64,000 bases of DNA, taken from NCBI RefSeq assembly GCF_026343185.1, contig NZ_JAPEMA010000001.1, forward strand, positions 186,001 to 250,000, read 5' to 3'. The position numbers and the translations under genes are program-made. This DNA comes from Streptomyces sp. NBC_00091. GTDB taxonomy: Bacteria; Actinomycetota; Actinomycetes; Streptomycetales; Streptomycetaceae. Below, piece after piece: positions 19,618 through 26,987 of the stretch (the first letter of the stretch is position 1; each line of letters begins with the position of its first letter). The notes below the pieces were generated by a model. It had not been told where the DNA came from, made no database searches, and worked only from the letters and a program-made list of their open reading frames with translations.

Positions 19618-20665
19618 GTGTTCTCCACCGTGTGCGTCATCGGTCTTGGCTACATCGGCCTCCCCACAGCCGCGGCCCTTGCCACCAACGGGATCGACGT
19701 CATAGGCGTCGACGTCAACCCCGTCACCGTCGACCTCGTCAATGCCGGACGCGTCCCCTTCGTCGAGCCCGACCTGGCCGTAGCTGTGAGCGGAGCCGTG
19801 GCTACGAGGCGGTTGCGGGTAACCACGAAGCCCGAGGCGGCCGACGCCTTCATCATCGCCCTGCCGACGCCGCTCCAGGAAGACCGTACGGCGGACCTGT
19901 CGTATGCGCGTGCCGCCGCCGCCTCGGTGGCCGGCGTGCTCAAGGCGGGTGACCTCGTCATCCTGGAGTCCACCTCGCCGCCTGGCACGACCGTGGAGCT
20001 GTCCCGGTGGCTTCGAAACCATCGGCCCGATCTGACGTTCCCGCACGAGACCGCGGATGTGCCGGAGGTGCGAGTCGCCCACTGCCCCGAGCGTGGCCTG
20101 CCGGGCCGAACGATGATTGAGATCGTGACCAACGACCGGGTCATCGGCGGCGTCGCCGAGGGCTGCGCCCAGCGGGCACGTGAGCTCTACGAGGTGTTCA
20201 CCGAAGGGGAGTGCCTGCATCGCCGTCGATCCTTGGTTCATCGTCTCCGCCGCGCCCCGGCAGACCCGGCTCATCCGCCTCGCCCGCGAAGTGAATGACG
20301 ACCGGCCCGAGTACGTGATCGGCGAGGTTATCCGCACGGCCGGACGGTTCAAGGAGCCGGTGATCGCCTGCCTCGGGCTCGCCTTCAAGGCGAACATCGA
20401 CGACCTGAGGGAAAGCCCTGCTCTTCACATCGTCACGGAACCGGCAGAGCGTCAGGCCGGCCGGGTGCTGGCAGCGGAGCCGCACATTCGGGAACTTCCG
20501 GAGTCACTCGCACGCACGGGCGGGGCCGAACTCGTCGACGTCGCCACCGCCGTGCGGGAAGCGGACATCATCGTCCTGCTCGTGAACCACGACGCCTTCC
20601 GAGGCATCAATCGGACCGCGCTGCGCGGGAAAGCCGTGTTCGACACCCGCGACCTCTGGCGCTGA
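19618..20665 (+). pseudogene. wecC: UDP-N-acetyl-mannosamine dehydrogenase with internal deletion
   Basis: Nucleotide-sugar dehydrogenase remnant. The N-terminal NAD domain is intact from GTG 19618 (VCVIGLGYIGLPTAAALATNG), through LPTPLQEDRTADLSY and ESTSPPGTT, to RARELYEVFTEGECL. Family members then continue with the catalytic Lys helix and a dimer helix up to GVGGHCIAVDPWF. Here that stretch of about 60 residues is absent: the sequence jumps at about 20210-20218 to ACIAVDPWFIVSAAP in another frame. The C-terminal UDP-binding domain then reads normally (GLAFKANIDDLRESPA) to the stop at 20665. Deletion plus frameshift should abolish activity. Called wecC-like because a WecB-type epimerase lies convergent to it. 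Confidence 0.88.
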
Positions 20666-21817
20666 CGCACCGTCGTCGGCGACGAACTCGGCAGGCCGGG
20701 AGCACAGCCCCATCCAGTGGCCGATCGCCTGTACGGCACGATCCGCGGCACGTCCGTCGCCGTACGGGTTGACGGCCCTCGCCATCGCGGCGTATGCCGA
20801 CCGGTCGTGCAGGAGCCGTCGGACCTCCCTCACAATGCGCTCCCGGTCGGTACCCACAAGCCGGGAGGTGCCCGCCCGGAGGGCCTCGGGGCGCTCCGTG
20901 GTGTCTCGCATGATCAGCACTGGCTTGCCCAAGCCGGGGCCCTCCTCCTGAATGCCGCCGCTGTCGGTGAGGATGAGGTGCGCGCGGTCCATCAGACGGG
21001 CGAAGGCGCCGTAGCTGAGAGGTTCCGTCAACCGTACGTTTTCCAGGTGCGCCACCCGGGGCCGGATCGCCGCCCGCACCACCGGGTTGGGGTGAAGCGG
21101 CAACACGATGAGGAGGTCAGGCTCGCTTCGAGCGAGGTCGGCGACAGCGCCACCGATGGACTCCATGCCGCTTCCCCACGCCTCCCGGCGGTGGGCCGTG
21201 ACCAGCAGGACCGGGCGGGTGGTGTCTTCGAGGTCAGCCAGCGCCGGGTCGCCGTAGTGCGTCCCGCGTCCTACCGCCCAGCGCAGGGCGTCGATGACGG
21301 TGTTCCCCGTGACCACGACGGACGACGGAGCGATACCGTCCCGCAGCAGATTGTCCCGGGCCTGAGAAGTGGGGGCCAGGTGCAGGGACGCCAACTGCGT
21401 GGCGAGCCGGCGGTTCATCTCCTCGGGGAAGGGTGCGTACCGGTCGTCGGTGCGCAGGCCGGCCTCCAGATGGACCACGGGGATACGGCTGTAGAAGGCG
21501 GCGAGGGCCGCGGCAAAGGCGGTCGTGGTATCGCCCTGGACCAGCACCGCCTCCGGGCGCTCGTGCCGCAGCAGGGGACACAGCCCGTCGAGGATGCGTA
21601 CGGTGATGTCCGCCAGGGATTGGCTGTGGGTGAGGATGTCCAGGTCATGGTCGGCGCGGATGCCGAACAACGCGTGCACCTGGTCGAGCAGTCCGCGGTG
21701 CTGGGCGGTTACCGTCACCGTCGGCCGGAATATCGAAGACCGGCCGAGCACCTCTATGACGGGGGCCATCTTGATGGCTTCCGGTCTGGTCCCGTAGACG
21801 ACCATCAGTGGTTTCAC
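20504..21817 (-). CDS. wecB: UDP-N-acetylglucosamine 2-epimerase (non-hydrolysing)
   Basis: Converts UDP-GlcNAc to UDP-ManNAc for surface polysaccharide synthesis. From GTG 21817 (GGAG upstream): MVVYGTRPEAIKMAPVI, VQGDTTTAFAAALAAFY, HLEAGLRTDDRYAPFPEEMNR, VTAHRREAWG and LTDSGGIQEEGPGLGKP, all WecB hallmarks. The family normally ends soon after AVQAIGHWMG. Here the frame continues about 70 residues of improbable sequence antisense to the 3' end of the dehydrogenase remnant, so the original stop was probably lost in the same rearrangement. The core enzyme may still work, but its partner enzyme is broken. Confidence 0.9.
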   Translation of the reverse strand: MKPLMVVYGTRPEAIKMAPVIEVLGRSSIFRPTVTVTAQHRGLLDQVHALFGIRADHDLDILTHSQSLADITVRILDGLCPLLRHERPEAVLVQGDTTTAFAAALAAFYSRIPVVHLEAGLRTDDRYAPFPEEMNRRLATQLASLHLAPTSQARDNLLRDGIAPSSVVVTGNTVIDALRWAVGRGTHYGDPALADLEDTTRPVLLVTAHRREAWGSGMESIGGAVADLARSEPDLLIVLPLHPNPVVRAAIRPRVAHLENVRLTEPLSYGAFARLMDRAHLILTDSGGIQEEGPGLGKPVLIMRDTTERPEALRAGTSRLVGTDRERIVREVRRLLHDRSAYAAMARAVNPYGDGRAADRAVQAIGHWMGLCSRPAEFVADDGASAPEVAGVEHGFPAQRGPIDASEGVVVHEQDDDVRFPHGGGDVDEFGPARACE

Positions 21818-21978
21818 TCGAGTCTCCTTCTCCTGCGCCCGACCGCGCCGGGGCCGACGACACCGGTGGCCGCGCCTCCCAGGAGCGGAAGAAGCGCCCT
21901 TTGGGCGGCAGTGAATCGATATTCGACACCGAGGGCCGGGGCGTCGGCGGCCATCGCGGCGGGCGCGGTGGCGGTCAA
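21814..21978 (-). CDS. Possible small protein coupled to wecB
   Basis: 54-codon frame beginning at TTG 21978 with AAGGAG nine bases upstream, ending RRRRRLE with its TGA overlapping the GTG of wecB. It has an Ala-rich start, the central segment VEYRFTAAQRALLPLLGGAATGVVG and an Arg-rich end, like a truncated membrane anchor. It could be a genuine coupled leader or the tail of a lost upstream gene. An ATG at 21954 is also in frame. Confidence 0.3.
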   Translation of the reverse strand: MTATAPAAMAADAPALGVEYRFTAAQRALLPLLGGAATGVVGPGAVGRRRRRLE

Positions 21979-22026
21979 AGCGATGTTCTCCTTGGGCAGG
22001 TGAGGCAAGCAGACAAGTCGCGAAGG

Positions 22027-22260
22027 CTACAGACAAGGCCCTTGAGGTTCGCCCCAGCGCTGGCACGCGGTCCGGGCGAAAGCGGCGAACTGACCGGCCG
22101 AGGCATCGATGACGTCCGGGCAGAGGCGGTAGTAGGTGAACCGGCCGCACGGCTCCGTCTCGACGGCTCCTGCCTCACGCAGCACCTTCGGACGGTTGGA
22201 GCGGGTCGTCTGCCTGGCGCCCGTCTCCTCCACGAGGTGGGCGGTGCAGAGGGTCTCGCG
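22027..22260 (-). pseudogene. ArsR-family regulator, N-terminus missing
   Basis: The minus-strand frame reads LCTAHLVEETGARQTTRSNRPKVLREAG, EPCGRFTYYRLCPDVIDA and FAAFARTACQRW, the recognition helix, wing and C-terminal helix of an ArsR/SmtB regulator. Upstream of about 22260 the frame turns into antisense of the TPR fragment, so the first 20-25 residues and the start are gone. Confidence 0.7.
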
Positions 22261-22261
22261 C

Positions 22262-22573
22262 GAGCAGAGTGGCCCTCTGGAACCTGAGCGGGCCGAGCAA
22301 CACCTGAAGGCGGAGCTCGGCGACCCCGGCGCCGCCCTCGCCGGGATCGACACCCTGCTGGAGGAGCGGCTGGCGCGCTACCGCAACCCGCTGCGCCCCG
22401 AGGTGATAACGACGAGGTTCGGGCGGGCCAGGATCCTCGCGCGGCTGGGCGACGTACCGGCTGCGGTGGTGCAGGTGCGCGAGGTCAGGGACGACCGCGC
22501 GCGGGTGCTCGGTGAGGACCACCCGGATACCCGGGCCGCACAGGCGGAGCTGGAGCGGCTGCGAAGCCCCTGA
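22262..22573 (+). pseudogene. C-terminal fragment of a tetratricopeptide protein
   Basis: The plus-strand frame reads ALAGIDTLLEERLARYRNPLRPEV, ARILARLGDVPAAVVQVREV and VLGEDHPDTRAAQAELERL. The last is the hallmark of the NB-ARC/TPR (kinesin-light-chain-like) regulators of Streptomyces. Only about 100 C-terminal residues remain, with no start of their own. It abuts the ArsR fragment head to head at about 22261. Confidence 0.7.
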
Positions 22574-22640
22574 GCGGCGGTGGCGGCGGGGTTCGGGGCT
22601 CCGGGGATGGGGTGGGGGGTGGTGTGGTTGGGTGCGGGGT

Positions 22641-23639
22641 ATGGGATTTGAGGGAGAGTGGGCGGCGCCGGGGTTCGATGCCGAACTCGGTGTCGTGCTG
22701 GAGGGGTTGGGCGCCGGGGCGCGGGAGTCGGTGACGGCGGAGAACCTGGCGGCGCGGCAGGAGCGGGATGCCGCTTCCCGGCCCCGGCCCACGGTCGGGG
22801 AGTTGTGCGCCGACGGGCGTTTCGAGGTGGCGGAGCTCTCCGTGCCGGGGCCGCCGGGCGGGCCGGACGTCACGCTGGTGAGCGCACGGCCGGCCGGGGT
22901 GGGCGGGGAGTTGCCGCTGCTGTACTACATGCACGGCGGTGCGATGGTCATGGGCAACGCGTGGTCCGTGCTGCCGCGGATCCTGCACGAGTGGGTCCTC
23001 CCGCTGGACATGGCCGTCATCTCCGTCGAGTACCGGCTGGCGCCCCGGGTGCGCTATCCGGAGCCGCTGGAGGACTGCTACGCCGGGCTCGTCTGGGCGG
23101 CCGGGCACGCGGACGAACTGGGCGTCGACGCCGACCGCGTGGTCATCGGGGGCAAGAGCGCCGGCGGCGGGCTCGCCGCGGCCCTCGCGCTGCTGGTCCG
23201 GGACCGCGGCGGGCCCCGGGCGCTGGGGCAGCTGCTGCTGAGCCCGATGCTCGACGACCGCGGCAGCACCTTCTCCAGTCATCAGATGTCCGGACGCGGC
23301 CTGTGGGACCTCACCTCCAACGCGACCGCGTGGCAGGCGCTGTTGGGCGAGCGCTACGGCGCCGCGGACCTGCCGCCCTACGCGGCTCCCGCCCGCGCCA
23401 CGGACCTGTCCGGGCTCCCCCCGGCCTACGTCGAGGTCGGGTCGGCCGAGATGTTCCGCGACGAGGGCGTGGCGTACGCGAACGCGATCTGGCAGGCCGG
23501 CGGCCAGGCCGAACTGCACGCGTGGTCCGGCGCGTACCACGGCTTCGACGGCATCGCGCCGCACGCGGCCCTCAGTCTGGACGCCCGCGACGCCCGGACC
23601 CGCTGGCTTCGCCGGCTCCTCGCGCAGTCCCGGCGCTGA
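22641..23639 (+). CDS. HSL-family esterase/lipase (alpha/beta hydrolase)
   Basis: 332-residue carboxylesterase of the hormone-sensitive-lipase family. It shows the oxyanion motif YMHGGAMVMG (HGG), nucleophile elbow GGKSAGGGLAAALAL (Ser in GKSAG), Asp region PPAYVEVGSAEMFRDE and catalytic His in SGAYHGFDG. The SVEYRLAP block is also family-typical. ATG 22641 is the first start matching the family N-terminus. Its last 68 bases overlap, antisense, the 3' end of the MFS gene. Substrate unknown. Confidence 0.93.
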   Translation: MGFEGEWAAPGFDAELGVVLEGLGAGARESVTAENLAARQERDAASRPRPTVGELCADGRFEVAELSVPGPPGGPDVTLVSARPAGVGGELPLLYYMHGGAMVMGNAWSVLPRILHEWVLPLDMAVISVEYRLAPRVRYPEPLEDCYAGLVWAAGHADELGVDADRVVIGGKSAGGGLAAALALLVRDRGGPRALGQLLLSPMLDDRGSTFSSHQMSGRGLWDLTSNATAWQALLGERYGAADLPPYAAPARATDLSGLPPAYVEVGSAEMFRDEGVAYANAIWQAGGQAELHAWSGAYHGFDGIAPHAALSLDARDARTRWLRRLLAQSRR

Positions 23640-24969
23640 CCGCCGGCCGCGGCCGGCCGCCGTCCAGCCGGTGCAGGCAGGCGCGGCGCTGGACCAGGGC
23701 CAGGCCCGCCACGCCCGCGCCGAGCGCCAGCCAGCCCAGCGGCCCCGCGGTCATGACGGCGCCGGTCAGCAGCAGCGGCCCGGCGGCCTTCTGCGCGGAC
23801 GGGGAGATGCCGGCCACGCCCAGGTAGGAGGCCCTCGCGTGCTGCGGAGCGAGGGAGACCGCCAGTTCCCAGGAGCACACCGAGCGCACCAGCTCGGCCG
23901 CGGTGACCAGGGTCGCCGCCGCGAGCAGGGTCGCGGACGCGGTCCAGGGCCCGTGCTCGGGGGTGAGGGCGAGGAGGGCGCAGGCGCCGAGCAGGAACAG
24001 CCCGTACCAGGCGACGGCGGCCGCCGCCTGGCGCGGTGTGCGGACCTTCGCCGAGACGGTGAGCTGGAGGGTGAGGGCCAGCACGGTGTTGAGGGCGAGG
24101 AAGGCGGGGACGAGGGCGTGGGGCGCGTCGGTGTGGTGGACGAGCCACAGCGGGAGCCCGACGTTGAGGAGGGCGTCGTCCAGGTTCATCGGGATGTCGA
24201 GGAGGACGAAGCGGAGGTAGCCGCGGTCCCGCCAGGGGCTCGTCCCGGCCGCCCCGGAGTCCTTCATATCGGAACCCGCCGTGCCGGGCTCCGGCGTGCA
24301 GCGGTCCGGTACGGGGGCGACCAGGCGGCCGTGGCCGCGCGGTTCCCGCGTACGCCACACCAGGACGGCCGCCGCGAGGAAGGAGAGCGCGTTGCCGAGG
24401 ATGAGGACCTCGTACGCGCCCCGGGTCCCCACGGCGAGTCCCGCGGCGGCGATGCCCGCGCCGACGGCGTACCCCGCGTTGGCGGCGCTGCGCGACAGGG
24501 CCTGGTAGGTGGCGCGCCGCTCGCCCGCCACCCGGGTCGCGAAGAGCATCTCGAGGGTCTTGGCCGCCCGGTCGCCGAGGTGCGTGACGGCGACGATCAG
24601 CAGGAGCAGGTCGAAGCGGGTGACGACGAGCATCGCGCACAGGGCCACGAGGCGCAGCAGGTGACAGGCGATCAGGAGGGGGCGCACGGGGCACCGGTCG
24701 GCCAGGTGTCCCGCGATCGGCGAGCCCGCGATGCCCGCCACCGCGCCGACGCCGAACAGCAGGCCGAGCCGTCCGGCGTCGAGGCCGACGACGAAGGTGA
24801 AGAACAGGACCGAGGAGGCGGCCCAGACGCCGGTTCCGGTGCGGTCGAGGAGCTGGCCGAGCAGCATGATCCGCGCGTCGCGGCCGCCGGGCGGCCGCCT
24901 CAGCTGCGCGATCAGGCCGCGTGCGGTGCCGTCCTCGTCCGTGTCGCGCCGTGCCGCGCTCCGCCCCAT
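23572..24969 (-). CDS. MFS transporter
   Basis: 465-residue major facilitator with about 11-12 hydrophobic segments. LFGVGAVAGIAGSPIAGHLADRCPVRPLL corresponds to motif A between helices 2 and 3. A cytoplasmic loop of about 50 residues rich in Pro, Gly and charge (about 205-255) separates the halves. ATG 24969 follows GGAG. The promoter holds a 20-bp perfect palindrome and a related second site, so a dedicated repressor is likely. The gene ends inside the convergent esterase gene. Export of a small toxic compound is plausible but not shown. Confidence 0.88.
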   Translation of the reverse strand: MGRSAARRDTDEDGTARGLIAQLRRPPGGRDARIMLLGQLLDRTGTGVWAASSVLFFTFVVGLDAGRLGLLFGVGAVAGIAGSPIAGHLADRCPVRPLLIACHLLRLVALCAMLVVTRFDLLLLIVAVTHLGDRAAKTLEMLFATRVAGERRATYQALSRSAANAGYAVGAGIAAAGLAVGTRGAYEVLILGNALSFLAAAVLVWRTREPRGHGRLVAPVPDRCTPEPGTAGSDMKDSGAAGTSPWRDRGYLRFVLLDIPMNLDDALLNVGLPLWLVHHTDAPHALVPAFLALNTVLALTLQLTVSAKVRTPRQAAAAVAWYGLFLLGACALLALTPEHGPWTASATLLAAATLVTAAELVRSVCSWELAVSLAPQHARASYLGVAGISPSAQKAAGPLLLTGAVMTAGPLGWLALGAGVAGLALVQRRACLHRLDGGRPRPAVSAGTARGAGEASGSGRRGRPD

Positions 24970-24995
24970 GGCGGTTCTCCGTCTCCCCCGTGGAA

Positions 24996-25057
24996 GTATC
25001 TCGATATCGAGATACCTCACGGCAGCCTGCCCTCTCCACCCTCTCGACGTCAAGATA
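24996..25057. promoter_or_regulatory. Two related palindromic operators upstream of the MFS gene
   Basis: GTATCTCGATATCGAGATAC (24996-25015) is a perfect 20-bp palindrome 27 bases before the start codon. TCTCGACGTCAAGATA (25042-25057) keeps the TCTCGA/AGATA frame with changed centre bases. The shape is that of MarR-type operators; which regulator binds is unknown. Confidence 0.65.
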
Positions 25058-25067
25058 TTTCGGTGGT

Positions 25068-25349
25068 TCAGGAACGGACCATGCGGGCGACGGCCCGGGA
25101 CGCCTCCTCGACCTTGTCGCGCGCCTTGTCCCCGCCCTCGGCGATGGCGTCGGCGACGCAGGTGTGCAGGTGGTCCTCCAGCATGGTCAGCCCGAAGGAC
25201 TGCAGGGCCTTGGTGGCGGCGCCGACCTGGGTGAGGACGTCGATGCAGTACGTCCCCTCCTCCACCATGCGCTGCAGTCCGCGCACTTGGCCTTCGATGC
25301 GGCGCAGCCTCTTGAGGACGTCGTCCTTGTGTGCGGTGTAACCGGGCAC
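25068..25349 (-). CDS. csoR: CsoR-family copper-sensing repressor
   Basis: 93-residue four-helix DUF156 repressor that releases DNA on Cu(I) binding. The Cu ligands are present as Cys35 (TYCIDVL), His60 and Cys64 (DHLHTC). GTG 25349 has GGGAAGGGGA upstream. It lies between the MFS gene and the secreted copper protein gene. A TACCCC-N3-GGGGTA palindrome 32 bases upstream of its start suggests autoregulation, and three more such sites lie in front of copZ. Confidence 0.92.
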   Translation of the reverse strand: MPGYTAHKDDVLKRLRRIEGQVRGLQRMVEEGTYCIDVLTQVGAATKALQSFGLTMLEDHLHTCVADAIAEGGDKARDKVEEASRAVARMVRS

Positions 25350-25380
25350 GGTGATCCCCTTCCCTTCCGCCTGGCCTTCC

Positions 25381-25395
25381 TACCCCTTCGGGGTA
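25381..25395. promoter_or_regulatory. CsoR-type operator upstream of csoR
   Basis: TACCCCTTCGGGGTA, perfect arms of six, matching the ATACCC-N-GGGTAT pattern of actinobacterial CsoR sites. Confidence 0.75.
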
Positions 25396-25414
25396 TGTGC
25401 CCCCCACGGTCGCG

Positions 25415-26410
25415 TCAGTGGGAGTGCCCGCCGGGCTCCTCCGCCGCCGGGCTCGGCGCGGACGGGGCCGGGCTCGCCGCCGGGTCCGCGGCCGACTGCG
25501 CTCCGCCCGCGTTGACCGTGAAGGCCGCCGTGCGGACCTTGCCCTCGTGCTGGAAGTCCAGGAAGAGCCGGTAGGTTCCCGCGCTCGGGGCGGTCGCGGT
25601 GAAGGAGACGTCCGGGCCGGGGCCGCCCTCGTTGGGGTGGACGTGCAGGTAGGCGAGGTCCCCGTCGCGCAGGGCGACGAGGTGGCCGTACGCGCCCAGG
25701 TAGGGCTCGAGGTTCGTGACGGGCCTGCCGTCCTTGCTGACCGTGAGCTTGAGCTCGCCCGCCTTGCCGGGGTCGAGGGTGCCGCCGAGGGCGACCTGGT
25801 AGCCGTCCACCTCCGCCGTGTTCGCGGCCGGGGGCACCGGGTTCGGCGCGTACGCCCCGGGGACCGACAGGTCCGCGCCGAGGGTGACGTTCTTCGCGCC
25901 CGCCGCGGCGGGGGCGAAGTCGGCGAAGGCCTTGTACGCGCCGGGCGCGGGCAGGTCCACCGGCGCCGACCAGGTGCCGTCCGCCGCGCGCACCGGGTGC
26001 AGGTGGCGGTAGACCGTGAGGTCGCGCGAGGCCACGATGAAGTGCAGTTCCTTGCCGTGCTCGGTCTTGTACGAGGTCACCTTGCGGCCCTGCGCGTCCT
26101 TGACCGAGAACCTCAGCTCGCCCTGGCCCGCCGCGATCCGCGGGGTGTCCAGGGTGAGCGTGTAGCCGCCCTCGGAGACCTGGAGCCCGCCGGCCGCCGG
26201 GCCCTGGGCCGCCGCCTGGTCATGACCCCCGTGACCCGCCGGCGCGGAGGCCCCGGCGGACGCCCCGGCCGACGGCCGGCCCGCGTGACTCGCGTGTTCC
26301 GGCTTGGCCGGCGCGCCCACGGGGCCCACGCCCACCCCGGCCCCGTAAGCGGTGCCGAAGGTCGCCGCCAGTGCGGCGGCGAAAACGGTGATCTTCACTC
26401 CGGTGTTCAT
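25415..26410 (-). CDS. Secreted His-rich copper-associated protein
   Basis: 331-residue exported protein. Residues 1-24 form a signal peptide (VKITVFAAALAATFGTAYGA). Next come a His/Gly/Ala-rich segment with HASHAGR and GHGGHD, a beta domain with HGKELHFIVASRDLTVYRHLHP, and a second domain with YLGAYGHLVALRDGDLAYLHVHP and FLDFQHEGKVRTAAF. It ends GGHSH. Paired His clusters suggest periplasmic or cell-wall copper binding. The family occurs beside copZ-copA in Streptomyces. It is divergent from copZ across a promoter region with three CsoR-type sites, so it is very likely copper-induced. Confidence 0.85.
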   Translation of the reverse strand: MNTGVKITVFAAALAATFGTAYGAGVGVGPVGAPAKPEHASHAGRPSAGASAGASAPAGHGGHDQAAAQGPAAGGLQVSEGGYTLTLDTPRIAAGQGELRFSVKDAQGRKVTSYKTEHGKELHFIVASRDLTVYRHLHPVRAADGTWSAPVDLPAPGAYKAFADFAPAAAGAKNVTLGADLSVPGAYAPNPVPPAANTAEVDGYQVALGGTLDPGKAGELKLTVSKDGRPVTNLEPYLGAYGHLVALRDGDLAYLHVHPNEGGPGPDVSFTATAPSAGTYRLFLDFQHEGKVRTAAFTVNAGGAQSAADPAASPAPSAPSPAAEEPGGHSH

Positions 26411-26470
26411 GGCTGCTCTCCCCTACGACGTACGTACCCCTGCCGCATCCAGCGGTTTCATGGCCACACC

Positions 26471-26570
26471 ATACCCCCCAGGGGTATCAAGTCAAGCTGG
26501 AGGAACACTTGCGAGCAGATACCTCAGGGGGGTATATCTGGAGCCAGGCCGGATACCCCCACCGGGTATC
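26471..26570. promoter_or_regulatory. Three CsoR-type operators in the divergent copper promoter
   Basis: ATACCCC-CCA-GGGGTAT (26471-26487), ATACC-N7-GGTAT (26519-26535) and GATACCC-N5-GGGTATC (26552-26570). The outer two have perfect seven-base arms. They lie between the secreted protein gene (minus) and copZ (plus), placed to repress both promoters. Confidence 0.8.
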
Positions 26571-26602
26571 TGCACCACCGAGGTCCGATCAAGGAGAAAC
26601 CC

Positions 26603-26893
26603 ATGTCTTCCTGCTGCACCCCCGACGGCAGCTGCGGTACGAACGCCGGCGAGACGACGACCGCCGTGGCCGTCGTCGACACCACCGCCACCGTCTACCG
26701 CGTGACCGGCATGTCCTGCGGACACTGCCGGACCGCCATCACCGCGTCCGTCGGCGCGCTCGACGGGGTCCTCTCCGTCGACGTGGACGTCGACGGCGGC
26801 GTGGTCACCGTGACCACCGCCGGCGAGCCCGACGACGCCGCGATCACCGCGGCCGTGGACGACGCCGGCTACGAGCTGACCGGCCGGGTCTGA
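26603..26893 (+). CDS. copZ: Copper chaperone CopZ-like, with Cys-rich leader
   Basis: 96-residue heavy-metal-associated protein that carries Cu(I) to CopA. The HMA motif is GMSCGHC (Cys39, Cys42) in a ferredoxin-like fold. The first 25 residues add [12 protein letters not shown], three extra Cys not found in minimal CopZ, possibly a second metal site. ATG 26603 follows AAGGAG. It precedes copA by 94 bases in the same orientation. Confidence 0.92.
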   Translation: MSSCCTPDGSCGTNAGETTTAVAVVDTTATVYRVTGMSCGHCRTAITASVGALDGVLSVDVDVDGGVVTVTTAGEPDDAAITAAVDDAGYELTGRV

Positions 26894-26987
26894 CACCCGG
26901 CCCGTCCCCGACCCACCCGGCCGCCGGGGCCCCGTCCGCCCACCGGGCCCCGGCCCCCACCCCGCGCTCGAACGAGGAGCAGCACTC

